The notes beneath the pieces are model-generated. The model saw only the letters and a program-made list of their open reading frames with translations, was not told the DNA's origin and ran no database searches. The position numbers were made by a program, and so were the translations under genes. This document shows, one piece after another, positions 10,251 through 19,728 of a stretch of 64,000 bases of DNA. This DNA is from Mariniphaga sp. (GTDB lineage Bacteria; Bacteroidota; Bacteroidia; Bacteroidales; Prolixibacteraceae). Position 1 is the stretch's first letter. Every line of letters starts with the position of its first letter. The stretch is taken from positions 1 to 64,000 of the forward strand of contig JAGXGA010000047.1 of assembly GCA_024636975.1 (NCBI GenBank). Direction: 5' to 3'.

Positions 10251-11099
10251 GTGAAACAATTTGCTCCTTTAAAAAAAGTGACAATAAATACTCTTGTTGT
10301 CAAAAAACAGGTTCTTCTGCTTGGTGAAAAAACCTATAAGAAAACGCAGGAAGCGAATGTCTTCTTTTCAGATATCGGCAATTTCTTTCTGTTTCTTTGG
10401 CAAACTATTAAAGAAACTTTTTCCTTCGATTTTGAATTTAACGAATTCCTGCGACAGTGTTTTCAAATCGGTTATAAAACATTTCCGCTTATTTCAGTAA
10501 CAGGTCTCATTATGGGGTTGGTACTAACCATACAGTCGCGGCCTGTTTTGGCCGATTTTGGGGCAGTCTCCATGCTGCCCGGTATGGTGGCCTTATCAAT
10601 CATCAGGGAAATGGGTCCGGTTATTACTGCATTAATCTGTGCCGGGAAAATAGGTTCGGGTATGGGTGCCGAACTGGGTTCAATGAAAGTATCGGAACAA
10701 ATTGACGCTATGGAAGTTTCCTCCCTTCATCCCATACGCTTTTTGGTGGTTACAAGGGTTTTGGCTGCCACGCTGATGATTCCGATATTGGTTTTATATG
10801 CCGATGCCCTTGGAATTCTGGGAAGCTGGGCCGGCGCTAACATTAAAGGAAGTGTCAGTTTTGTTTTGTTTATCAATCAGGCATTCAGGGTGGTTGATTT
10901 TATGGATTTTTTACCTGCCGTAATTAAAACATTCTTTTTTGGTGCCGTCATCGGACTCGTGGGCTGTTATAAGGGGTATTCCGCAGGGCGTGGTACGGAA
11001 AGCGTGGGTAAAGCCGCCAATTCTGCCGTTGTGCTTGCTTCCCTGCTCGTAATAATTGTTGATTTGATTGCCGTGCAGGTAACCGATATGCTTTTATAG
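10251..11099 (+). CDS. mlaE: MlaE family ABC transporter permease
   Basis: GAVSMLPGMVALSIIREMGPVITALICAGKIGSGMGAELGSMKVSEQIDAME. Confidence 0.9.
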   Translation: MKQFAPLKKVTINTLVVKKQVLLLGEKTYKKTQEANVFFSDIGNFFLFLWQTIKETFSFDFEFNEFLRQCFQIGYKTFPLISVTGLIMGLVLTIQSRPVLADFGAVSMLPGMVALSIIREMGPVITALICAGKIGSGMGAELGSMKVSEQIDAMEVSSLHPIRFLVVTRVLAATLMIPILVLYADALGILGSWAGANIKGSVSFVLFINQAFRVVDFMDFLPAVIKTFFFGAVIGLVGCYKGYSAGRGTESVGKAANSAVVLASLLVIIVDLIAVQVTDMLL

Positions 11100-11112
11100 T
11101 AAAAAATAAGGA

Positions 11113-11892
11113 ATGATTAATAATCAAACGGTTATACCGGAAAGTACAAAAAAGCCCGAACTTGTTATTGAAATTAATAACCTCAGTAAAGGGTTTGCCG
11201 ATCTGCAGGTATTAAAAAACTTGTCGTTAAACCTCGTTAATGGAGAAAACCTGGTAGTGCTTGGAAAATCAGGCTCCGGAAAATCGGTACTTATCAAGTG
11301 CATTGTCCGTTTGCTAAACGCTGACCAGGGAACCATTATGGTTTTAGGAGAAAATGTAAATAAATTAAAAAGTAAACGACTGGCAGTGCTGAGAGAAAAG
11401 ATAGGTTTCCTTTTTCAAAGCGGTGCACTTTACGATTCCATGACCATTAAACAAAACCTTGAATTTCCGTTAATCAGAATAAAAAAGAAGCTTACCAAAA
11501 AGCAACGGGATGAAAAAATTGAAGAAGTTTTGGAGAATGTAGGATTGGCCGACACGTTGCACAAAATGCCTTCCGAACTGTCGGGAGGGATGCGGAAGCG
11601 TGCAAGCCTGGCACGTACTATTATTGTGGATCCGTTGATTATGCTATACGATGAGCCAACCACCGGTCTCGACCCGGTAACTTCTGACGGAATAAGCGCG
11701 CTGATTAATGATGTTCAGAAAAAATACAAAACTTCATCCATCATCATCACCCACGATATTGAATGTGCCCGGGCCACTGCCGACAGAGTAATTATGTTGC
11801 AGGATGGTGAGGTATATATGGAAGGAAACATCGATGATTTTGAAAATTCGACCGATGAGCTGATCCAGTCTTTTTTCAAACAAAATACATAA
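11113..11892 (+). CDS. mlaF: MlaF-like ABC transporter ATP-binding protein
   Basis: Walker A LGKSGSGKSVL, signature LSGGMRKRASLAR, Walker B LIMLYDEPTTGLDP. Confidence 0.9.
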   Translation: MINNQTVIPESTKKPELVIEINNLSKGFADLQVLKNLSLNLVNGENLVVLGKSGSGKSVLIKCIVRLLNADQGTIMVLGENVNKLKSKRLAVLREKIGFLFQSGALYDSMTIKQNLEFPLIRIKKKLTKKQRDEKIEEVLENVGLADTLHKMPSELSGGMRKRASLARTIIVDPLIMLYDEPTTGLDPVTSDGISALINDVQKKYKTSSIIITHDIECARATADRVIMLQDGEVYMEGNIDDFENSTDELIQSFFKQNT

Positions 11893-11896
11893 AAAA

Positions 11897-12850
11897 ATGG
11901 AAAATCATTCACCACAGTTTAAAGCACGTTTAGGAATTTTTATTGCAATAGGAATTGCCATTTTTGTAATTGCCATATTCATTATTGGCAAACAACAACA
12001 TTTATTTAATCCTGTATTCAAAGTTACAGCCAATTTCAATAACATAAGCGGCCTGCAGGCTGGAAATAGCATCCGATTTTCGGGCATCGATGTGGGCATT
12101 GTAGATAATATTAATATTATTAATGATTCAACGGTGCAGGTTGACCTGCTTATCAGGAAAGATGTCCAGCAGTTTATAAAGTCCGACAGTTATGCAAGCA
12201 TAGGGTCCGAAGGAATTATAGGCGACAAGATTATCATAATTACACAGGGTAGCAATAACGCTCCATTGGCACAAGACGGACAACACATAATGTCAAAAGA
12301 ACCACTTGAAACCGATGATATTATGAAAAGTTTAAAAACCAGTGCAGAAAGTGCAGAAATTATTACACTTCAACTTGCTGAAATAATGATGAATATCAAC
12401 AGCGGGAATGGCACACTGGGCAGGTTGATCCAGGATTCAACCATTGCAGAAAACATCAACCTGACCATTGGAAACTTCAGAAAGAGTTCTGAGGGATTGG
12501 ATGAAACCATAGAAGTTACAAAAGAAAATGTGTTTGCTTTTATGGAGAGCCTGCAGAAAACTGCTGCTAAAACGGAAGTTGCTTCCAACCAGCTCGGCGA
12601 AATCATGACGAAAATAAACAATGGCGAAGGAGCTATTGGTATGTTGATTCAGGATACTACCATCGTAAATAACATTGATGAAACCATTCTGAATCTTAAA
12701 GAAAGCAGCATAGGGTTGAATGAAAACATGGAAGCGCTCAAACATAATTTCCTTTTCAGAGGATATTACAGACGACAGGCCAAAGAAGATGAAAAATTGC
12801 GAATGGAGACAGATACGGTAATGCCAGTGGGAATTGAAAGTGAACGGTAA
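11897..12850 (+). CDS. mlaD: MlaD/MCE family protein
   Basis: KVTANFNNISGLQAGNSIRFSGIDVGIVDNINI; adjacent to mlaE/mlaF. Confidence 0.88.
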   Translation: MENHSPQFKARLGIFIAIGIAIFVIAIFIIGKQQHLFNPVFKVTANFNNISGLQAGNSIRFSGIDVGIVDNINIINDSTVQVDLLIRKDVQQFIKSDSYASIGSEGIIGDKIIIITQGSNNAPLAQDGQHIMSKEPLETDDIMKSLKTSAESAEIITLQLAEIMMNINSGNGTLGRLIQDSTIAENINLTIGNFRKSSEGLDETIEVTKENVFAFMESLQKTAAKTEVASNQLGEIMTKINNGEGAIGMLIQDTTIVNNIDETILNLKESSIGLNENMEALKHNFLFRGYYRRQAKEDEKLRMETDTVMPVGIESER

Positions 12851-13103
12851 GCAGTGAACGGTAAACAGTGGAAGAAAGCCAGAGGCAAAGGCAAAGGCCA
12901 GTTGGGAAAGTGAACAGTGAACAGTGAACAGTGGAAGAAAGCCAGAGGCAGCAGGCAGTAGTGACAAGTAAACAGTAAACAGTGGAGGAATGCCAGAGGT
13001 GAGGGCAGTTGGCCAATTGGGAAAGTGAACAGTGAACAGTGGAAGAAAGCCAGAGGCAGCGGCCAGTTGGGAAAGTGAACAGTGAACAGTAAACAGTAAC
13101 CAA
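12839..13103. repeat. Imperfect tandem repeat block 1: (AGTGAACAGT)n + GGARGAAWGCCAGAGG + GGCCAGTTGGGAAAGTGAACAGT
   Basis: Four copies of GGA(A/G)GAA(A/T)GCCAGAGG interleaved with GTGAACAGT runs. Confidence 0.85.
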
Positions 13104-13174
13104 TAAGAGTAAAATTGAGTACTAAAGATTGCCATTGTGTTTCAACTATCGGTTAACAGTGCAGGTACAATCGG

Positions 13175-13270
13175 GTTCTAACAGCCCCAACGGGGGCGTC
13201 AGCACCAGCAACGGGCAGCGCCCGTTGAACAGGTACCCGCGCCAATCCAAAGCTCTGAAGGAGCGCTGGC
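13175..13270. repeat. REP-like dispersed element with inverted arms (AGCCCCAACGGGGGCG...AACGGGCAGCGCCCGTTGAA...)
   Basis: AACGGGCAGCGCCCGTT palindrome and CCCCAACGGGG; non-coding. Confidence 0.55.
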
Positions 13271-13375
13271 GAAAAGGCAGTGAACAGTGAACAGATGGAA
13301 AGTGAACAGTGAACTGTCTGTTAAATTGTGTGGGAAATATTATATAATAAATAACATGAGGCGGTTAGCAAATAT

Positions 13376-13535
13376 CTTGCGGGCTGAAAGCCTGCCCAGC
13401 CGTTCAGGCGGGCCCAGATTAATTCAGCCCAGGGCAGCCGCCCTGGGTAATAGTACCATCACACCATCCCCCATGGCGCAAGCACTGACTCCGATTGAAA
13501 TGCAACCGTTTCATGCGCCGCTTTCTCCGGTTTGA
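13376..13535. repeat. Second REP-like dispersed element (GCGGGCTGAAAGCCTGCC...CAGGGCAGCCGCCCTGGG)
   Basis: Hairpin-forming CCAGGGCAGCCGCCCTGGG; non-coding. Confidence 0.5.
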
Positions 13536-13600
13536 ATGGAATATGAATTTTAAATTACAATTAATTAAATTTTATTGGGTTGCGGTTTTAGTTTTATGAT

Positions 13601-13870
13601 AGTAAACAGCGGAGGAAAGCCAGAGGCAGCAGGCAATTGGGAAAGTGAATAGTAAACAGTGGAGGAAAGCCAGAGGTGAAGGCAGCGGCCAGTTGAGCAA
13701 GTGAACAGTAAAAAGTGAACAGTAAAAAGTGGAAGAAAGCCAGAGGTGAGGGCAGTTGGCCAATTGAGCAAGTAAACAGTGGAGGAAAGCCAGAGGCGAA
13801 GGCGAAGGAGGAGGTAGCGAAAGTCGGTAGCAAAAATAGAAAGTTGAGAAGTGACTTGTGAACCGTGAAC
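13601..13870. repeat. Imperfect tandem repeat block 2, same family as 12839-13103
   Basis: Four further copies of GGARGAAAGCCAGAGG with AGTRAACAGT. Confidence 0.85.
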
Positions 13871-13908
13871 TGTTAAATCGGCATCAGCAAAAACATTAAA
13901 GTAAAAGA

Positions 13909-15726
13909 ATGTGGATAAAAAGTGCGGCAGTATTATTTTTTGTTTTACTGATATCAAATGATTTTGCATTTGCACAGGAGGATATTGCACAAAAAGATTC
14001 AACCAAACTGTACGAGAACATAGAAACGTATTCCGAAAAAAGCAGGTTTACCCAGTTGATGTTCCGGTTGTTCTTTAAACCGGTATCTCCAGCCCCTGCA
14101 CTGAAAATACTGAATAAGCGTGTGATACAGAAACCTTACAGCTCTTTTGAAGGGAAAATCATCAGACAAATAAATATTGTTACGCTCGACCCGTTTGGAA
14201 ATTCTATTGGTGACACCATTTCAGCATCAATCAACTTCATATCTAAAACCGGAAACAAAGTTCATGTAAAAACAAATCCCTTCACCATTCGCAACCTTTT
14301 GCTAATTCATCGAAATCAACCTTTCGATTCTCTATTGGTAAAGGAATCGGAACGTTTGGTGCGCAGCATGAACTATATTACCGATGTATCATTTTATACG
14401 GTAGCAGCGCCTGGGACAACTGACTCAGTTGATATTTACATTCGTGAACTGGATAGCTGGAGCCTTATCCCGGGAGGCTCGTTGTCTGCTTCAAAACTTA
14501 CCTTTAATCTAAGAGAAGACAATTTCGCCGGCATGGGGCACACGTTCCGGAATGGTATTCAATGGAACCATTCAGAAGGAGAATTTGCTTACAGAATGAA
14601 ATACTTCGTTCCCAATATCCGAAATACTTTTATTAATTCAACCTTGCAATATGGTACCAACGAATACGGCAATTTCATTAAAAGCATTGCTGTAGACCGA
14701 CCATTCTTTTCTCCCTTGGCGAAGTGGGCAGCAGGTATAAATATTTCGCAAAACTATCACAATGATTCCATTTGGACCATCAACTACATGCATTATAAGT
14801 ACAATGCCCAGGATTACTGGGCTGGCAGTGCATTGCCTGTTTTCAGTGGAACTTCAGAATATAGCCGTACCACCCGATTTATTTCTGCCGCACGTTTTAT
14901 CCGAAACCGTTTTATAGAAAAACCCCCTGAAACGATTGACACACTAAAGTTTTATAACAACGAAAATTTTTATCTCGCCAGCATAGGTATAACAACCCGG
15001 TTGTATGTAAAAGACAAGTATATTTTCAAGTTTGGAATTACAGAAGATGTACCTGTTGGAAAAGTGATTAGCCTGACAGGCGGTTACCAGGAAAAAAACA
15101 GCTTAGGCCGGTTCTATCTTGGAGCAAGATTTTCTTCGGGCAATTATCATTCGTGGGGTTACCTGAGTTCAAACGTTGAATATGGCACGTACCTACGATC
15201 AGGGAAGTCTGAGCAGAAGGTTTTCATGGCAGGGGCAAACTATTTTACAGGCCTGATTGAAATGGGACAATGGAAATTCAGGCAGTTTATAAAACCACAA
15301 ATACTAATTGGAGTTCATCTTACCGGGTACGATAGTTTAACGATTAACAACGAATACGGGCTCAGAGGTTTTAATAGCCCTATATTATCAGGCACCAGCC
15401 GTTTGTTGTTTACATCGCAAACGCAATCTTATGCCCCATGGGATTTTATTGGTTTCCACTTCGGCCCCTATCTGAATTTTTCTCTGGGGATGCTTGGTAA
15501 TGCGGTAAAGGGTTTTCAAACAAGTAAGTTGTATTCACAAATAGGATTGGGTATTTTAATTAAAAATGACAATTTGGTTATGAATGCATTTCAGTTATCA
15601 CTTTCCTACTTTCCAATTATTCCCGGTAAAGGAAATAACATTTTAAAAATAAATTCATTTCAAACCACTGATTTCGGTTTCCGTGATTTTGAAATTGGAA
15701 AACCAGCAATGGTGCTTTTTCAATAA
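13909..15726 (+). CDS. Outer membrane Omp85/BamA-like surface antigen protein
   Basis: POTRA-like FTIRNLLLIHRNQPFDSLLVKESERLVRSMNYITDVSFYTV then beta-barrel-like repeats. Confidence 0.75.
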   Translation: MWIKSAAVLFFVLLISNDFAFAQEDIAQKDSTKLYENIETYSEKSRFTQLMFRLFFKPVSPAPALKILNKRVIQKPYSSFEGKIIRQINIVTLDPFGNSIGDTISASINFISKTGNKVHVKTNPFTIRNLLLIHRNQPFDSLLVKESERLVRSMNYITDVSFYTVAAPGTTDSVDIYIRELDSWSLIPGGSLSASKLTFNLREDNFAGMGHTFRNGIQWNHSEGEFAYRMKYFVPNIRNTFINSTLQYGTNEYGNFIKSIAVDRPFFSPLAKWAAGINISQNYHNDSIWTINYMHYKYNAQDYWAGSALPVFSGTSEYSRTTRFISAARFIRNRFIEKPPETIDTLKFYNNENFYLASIGITTRLYVKDKYIFKFGITEDVPVGKVISLTGGYQEKNSLGRFYLGARFSSGNYHSWGYLSSNVEYGTYLRSGKSEQKVFMAGANYFTGLIEMGQWKFRQFIKPQILIGVHLTGYDSLTINNEYGLRGFNSPILSGTSRLLFTSQTQSYAPWDFIGFHFGPYLNFSLGMLGNAVKGFQTSKLYSQIGLGILIKNDNLVMNAFQLSLSYFPIIPGKGNNILKINSFQTTDFGFRDFEIGKPAMVLFQ

Positions 15727-15751
15727 AGCTATATTTAACAGGAAAATGTGT

Positions 15752-15784
15752 GAAAGATATAACTCTTTACTGAAGTTATATAAC
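15752..15784 (+). promoter_or_regulatory. Direct repeat site 4 (GAAAGATATAAC-N9-AAGTTATATAAC); -7 position weak (CACCTTAC)
   Basis: Same 21-bp register; upstream of truncated lipoprotein. Confidence 0.7.
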
Positions 15785-15843
15785 ACTTTGTATACTGAAT
15801 GTTCTCACCTTACTCCCATTATCTTTCACCTAAAATGATTAAA

Positions 15844-16068
15844 ATGAAAAAATCAATTTACCATCTTTCTTTTATTGCCCTGATTGTTAGTTTGACATTA
15901 ACATCTTGTGTATCGGGCAAAAAATTCACAGCCTCAGAAGCCAGGGCCAATAAGTTGCAAAAAGAAAATGCAACCACCCAAAGCCAACTGAATGATAGCA
16001 AAATACACATAAACAGTATCACCGCACTCCTATATTGGGGTGCGGTGTTTTTTTTGTGCCGTGCATGA
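15844..16068 (+). pseudogene. Truncated OmpA-type lipoprotein (signal peptide and coiled-coil start only)
   Basis: MKKSIYHLSFIALIVSLTLTSCVSGKKFTASEARANKLQKENATTQSQLNDSK then reads into a terminator hairpin; no OmpA domain. Confidence 0.6.
16020..16056 (+). terminator. Rho-independent terminator
   Basis: CACCGCAC-loop-GTGCGGTG followed by T8. Confidence 0.75.
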
Positions 16069-16097
16069 TGATAAGTGGTGAATGTCCATTAAAGTCA

Positions 16098-16822
16098 GGC
16101 ATGTTGCTATGGTCTGGGATACTAACCCCAGCATTTATGCTGGGGCAAAGCATCAGGCACACCCCCCGATCCTCCTGTTACGCAACCTATAGGTGACCCC
16201 AGCATGAGAGCAGGGGTTAGAGGATTATGCGGCAGCTTTAATGGGCTTAAGCCCGGGAGAGGGGGGGTGGGTAACCTGTCTGACCCCCCCAGCATAAATG
16301 CTGGGGTTAGTGCCAGTCTTTGATACACAATCTACCACATAATTAATCGCATTACCTTGTTTATCAGCTATTATCATGTTCTTTTAAACAACCAGAGCCT
16401 ATGCAGTGAATAATGAGCCCGGGAGACACTGGTTCATGCTCATTCTGAACCCCAGCTTAAAAGCTGGGGTTAGTGACTGCTGCAGTAGCGTTGTAGGGCT
16501 AAAGTCCGGAAGAGGGGGATGGCTGATCTGGCTGAATCTTCAGCTTGAAAGCTGGGGTTAGTAACTGCTTCGGCAGCAGTGCCATTGCCATTAGCAGTTA
16601 TCGGCATGTTGCTATAGTCTGGGATACTAACCCCAGCATTTATGCTGGGGCAAAGCATCAGGCACATCCCCCGATCCTCCTGTTACGCAACCTATAGGTG
16701 ACCCCCAGCATGAGAGCAGGGGTTAGAGGATTATGCGGCAGCTGTAATGGGCTTAAGCCCAGGAGAAGGGGGGTGGGTAACCTGTCTGAACCCCCCAGCT
16801 TAAAAGCTGGGGTTATTGACTG
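16098..16822. repeat. REP-like palindrome array with ~190-bp direct duplication (16098-16315 and 16603-16822)
   Basis: CCCCAGCATTTATGCTGGGG, CCCCAGCATAAATGCTGGGG, CCCCAGCTTAAAAGCTGGGG palindromes; near-identical long copies offset by ~505 bp. Confidence 0.85.
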
Positions 16823-16928
16823 CTGCAGTAGCTTTGTAGAGCCCGGTAATAAATTTATTTTAAAATTAGAAAAGGCTACCGTTGAAAAACAACGACAGCC
16901 TTTTTTTGTGCATGTGAGATATATTGAA

Positions 16929-17561
16929 CTAAAACCTGTATCCAAGCGAAACACCGTAGCCTGTATTTCTCAGTGATGCATTATCATCAACAGAAATCCG
17001 GTTATCATCAGGATTGATATCGAGCAACCCAAGTTGTGTATTCAGCTGAAAAAACAATCCGGCCGGTAATTCATAACCAAAAAAGAGGTTGGCGCCTGCA
17101 TCAAAAGGTTTAATATATTTTATGGCATCAGAATCTCCTGATTCCACAGTTTTTTTGAATTCAGTTTCCTTACCTCCTACCCCGTAAGCCACATAAGGTC
17201 CAAAACCAAGCATGAAATACCCACTTCCAACGGGAGCCTTGTAAACAAAATTCAGGGGTAACTCAACATATGAAAGTTTATAGGAGGTTTCATCAATTTT
17301 TGCTCCTTTAGTGTTTAACAATAAACCCGGCTGAATGTAAAACTGCGGTGCAATGGGAATCTGAACATTAAACCCGGCATGATAACCAATGAGCAAATCA
17401 TTTTCAAGTTTGCTGCCACTTATATCCTTTCCGTTCAGGTTTTGTAAATTAACGCCACCGAGAATTGCAAAGGATGTTTTTGAACCTGAAGTCCCCTGGG
17501 CAAATGCCATAGAACCGGCAAGTGTAAAAATTAAAATCAAAGAAAATAGTATTGTTTTCAT
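16929..17561 (-). CDS. Outer membrane beta-barrel protein (porin family)
   Basis: Signal peptide MKTILFSLILIFTLAGSMAFAQG and alternating barrel strands, terminal F. Confidence 0.8.
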   Translation of the reverse strand: MKTILFSLILIFTLAGSMAFAQGTSGSKTSFAILGGVNLQNLNGKDISGSKLENDLLIGYHAGFNVQIPIAPQFYIQPGLLLNTKGAKIDETSYKLSYVELPLNFVYKAPVGSGYFMLGFGPYVAYGVGGKETEFKKTVESGDSDAIKYIKPFDAGANLFFGYELPAGLFFQLNTQLGLLDINPDDNRISVDDNASLRNTGYGVSLGYRF

Positions 17562-17579
17562 AATTGTATATATTTTTTA

Positions 17580-18251
17580 TTAATTGACTGCTTCTTTTTC
17601 GGCCTCAGCTTTCATTTTTTCATTGGCAGCTATCAGGAATTCAACCCTTCGGTTTTGTGTCTGGCCTTCTGTATCATCGTTTGAATACTTAGGCGTATTT
17701 TCGCCAAATCCTTTAATCGTTAAACGGTTATCTGCAATACCCTGGTCTGCCAGATATTCCGAAACAGTACCGGCCCGCTGTTCAGACAAGGCCTGGTTAT
17801 ACGCTACACTACCTTTACTGTCAGTATGTCCCTGAATTTCAATGTCGGTATCGGGATAATTTTCCAAAACAACAACCAGTTTATCAAGGTTGGTTTTAGC
17901 GTCATCCGACAGGTTCGATTGATCGAAACCAAACAAAATATTGCTGCTGAATTCTACCACAATGCCCTCCCCTACGCGTTCAACCTTTGCATCGGGAACT
18001 GTTTTTGCAATTTCTTCAGCCTGTTTATCCATTTGCCGGCCAATTACAGCACCGGTTGCACCACCAGCTGCTGCCCCAATAATTGCCCCAAGAGCCGTAT
18101 TGCCCGAGGCCCTCCCTATTATAGCACCGGCTGCCCCACCTGCTGTAGTTCCAACAACTGCCCCTTTCTGTGTTTTATTCCATGAGGCACAGCCTGTAAG
18201 CATAAAGGTTGCACTTAAAAGTACCAATAAACTCATTTTTAACTTATTCAT
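17580..18251 (-). CDS. OmpA family lipoprotein with glycine zipper
   Basis: LTGCASWNKTQKGAVVGTTAGGAAGAIIG and OmpA IEIQGHTDSKGSVAYNQALSEQRAGTVSEYL; start set to MNKLKMSLL because the 18305 start lies upstream of the predicted promoter -7. Confidence 0.88.
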   Translation of the reverse strand: MNKLKMSLLVLLSATFMLTGCASWNKTQKGAVVGTTAGGAAGAIIGRASGNTALGAIIGAAAGGATGAVIGRQMDKQAEEIAKTVPDAKVERVGEGIVVEFSSNILFGFDQSNLSDDAKTNLDKLVVVLENYPDTDIEIQGHTDSKGSVAYNQALSEQRAGTVSEYLADQGIADNRLTIKGFGENTPKYSNDDTEGQTQNRRVEFLIAANEKMKAEAEKEAVN

Positions 18252-18311
18252 TTCAACCGTTTTAATTTGTATTATTTTCATGTAAAGATCGGCTGATTTA
18301 ACCATTGAAAC

Positions 18312-18344
18312 ATTACATAATTCTCAATTTCTGTTACATCATTC
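18312..18344 (-). promoter_or_regulatory. Direct repeat site 5, minus strand (GAATGATGTAAC-N9-GAATTATGTAAT); -7-like GATCTTTA at 18290-18283
   Basis: Read on reverse complement; upstream of ompA-like gene. Confidence 0.83.
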
Positions 18345-18824
18345 ACACATTAATTGTAATGAATAACAGTGATTTGTATTAACTGGTCATTTCCATGATG
18401 CTCTTTACTTTGGCATTGACCACACGGTCTTATGTCATTTCTTTGTATATACCACATTCTTGCCGGACCCAGGTGCATTTCCCTGTTGTTCAATAATTCT
18501 TTCCTGTTCAAAAAACAGCGGAGGGCATTGCAGCCCCCCTTGTGTCTTTCAGGCGTTCGTTATTTTGCGCCACTGGCACAGATTCTCATAAAGATCAAAT
18601 GGTGCAATTCTCCTTATTTAATTCAGTATTTCTTCGTTGTTTCTTCGTTGTTTCTTCGTATCAAATTCGTGATTCTACGAATTTAACATGAAGAAACTAC
18701 GAAGATATATTGTAGATAATTATATGATATCATAAAGATTATATAACTTAAAAAACTATGTAAATTTCATTGGATATTCGGGTTTTGCAACCTTGATAGA
18801 GAATAAAGAACGCTGGAAAGCAGA

Positions 18825-19436
18825 TTACATTCCAGTTCCTGTAAACACTACTTTAATAGTTTTTATAATTAAAACTACATCCCGGCTAAATGACCAGTTG
18901 TCGATATATTCCAGATCCAGATTCACCCATTCATTAAAGGAAACATTATTTCTTCCTGAAACCTGCCAGGTGCAGGTAATTCCAGGTTTCACAGTCAACC
19001 TTCGTTTTTGCCAACGCTCATACTTTTCAACCTCCGAAGGAATTGGCGGTCGTGGCCCTACTACCGACATATCACCAAGTATCACATTAAAAAACTGAGG
19101 AAGTTCGTCAAAAGAGGTTTTTCTAAGGAACCTGCCAACCCGCGTCACCCTGGGATCGTTTGCAATTTTGAATACAGGCCCTGTCTGTTCATTTTGTCCC
19201 ATCAATGAAATTTTTAACGCTTCTGCATCGGCAACCATAGTACGGAACTTAAAAATAAAAAACCGACGCCCGTTTAGACCTACCCTTTCTTGTATAAAAA
19301 AGACTGACCCACCATCTTCAAGTCGGATAGCAATGGCAATAATCAGAAAGATAGGAGAAATCAGCATGATAACAGTGAAGCTAAAAAACAAGTCAAGAGC
19401 GCTTTTCATTTTCAAACCCACGGATTCTTTATACAT
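18825..19436 (-). CDS. Bacterial sugar transferase (exopolysaccharide/undecaprenyl-phosphate type)
   Basis: FKFRTMVADAEALK...RFLRKTSFDELPQFFNVILGDMSVVGPRPPIPSEVEKY...KPGITCTWQVSGRN. Confidence 0.92.
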   Translation of the reverse strand: MYKESVGLKMKSALDLFFSFTVIMLISPIFLIIAIAIRLEDGGSVFFIQERVGLNGRRFFIFKFRTMVADAEALKISLMGQNEQTGPVFKIANDPRVTRVGRFLRKTSFDELPQFFNVILGDMSVVGPRPPIPSEVEKYERWQKRRLTVKPGITCTWQVSGRNNVSFNEWVNLDLEYIDNWSFSRDVVLIIKTIKVVFTGTGM

Positions 19437-19487
19437 AAAAGTAAAAATTAAGTTGGAATAAAGGTAAGGCAGGTAACAACTGTTAAT

Positions 19488-19520
19488 ATTACATAACTTT
19501 CTTAAAGAGTTACATCATTC
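19488..19520 (-). promoter_or_regulatory. Direct repeat site 6, minus strand (GAATGATGTAAC-N9-AAGTTATGTAAT); -7-like TACCTTTA at 19466-19459
   Basis: Divergent to site 7. Confidence 0.87.
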
Positions 19521-19555
19521 ACACATTCAGTACGAGTGTTTCCATTGAAAAGTGT

Positions 19556-19588
19556 GAATAATGTAAACATTTAAGAAAATAATATAAC
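19556..19588 (+). promoter_or_regulatory. Direct repeat site 7 (GAATAATGTAAA-N9-AAATAATATAAC); -7-like TAACTTTC at 19610-19617
   Basis: Upstream of CheB-CheR-PAS gene. Confidence 0.83.
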
Positions 19589-19728
19589 AGATTACTATAC
19601 CAGGCTTCCTAACTTTCACATTATAAAAAAAAATGCTGGATGAGAAACAAGAATCTCTCCGGTAATAACTGCTCTTATATTATTAATGTATATTTTTGGT
19701 TTTGGCAGGCATTTTAAATAACAAATAA

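Noticed and set aside
12437-13135. Antisense ORFs over the repeat block (LWLSSTVHCSLFTFPTG...)
   Set aside because: Translation of the AGTGAACAGT/GCCAGAGG repeats; low complexity, overlaps mlaD on the opposite strand, no start context. Same for 12756-13103 and 13565-14002.
16122-16954. ORFs on minus strand across 16.1-16.9 kb (MYQRLALTPAFMLGGSDRLPTPPLPGLSPL...)
   Set aside because: Translations of REP-like palindromes; duplicated with the repeat, no homology pattern.
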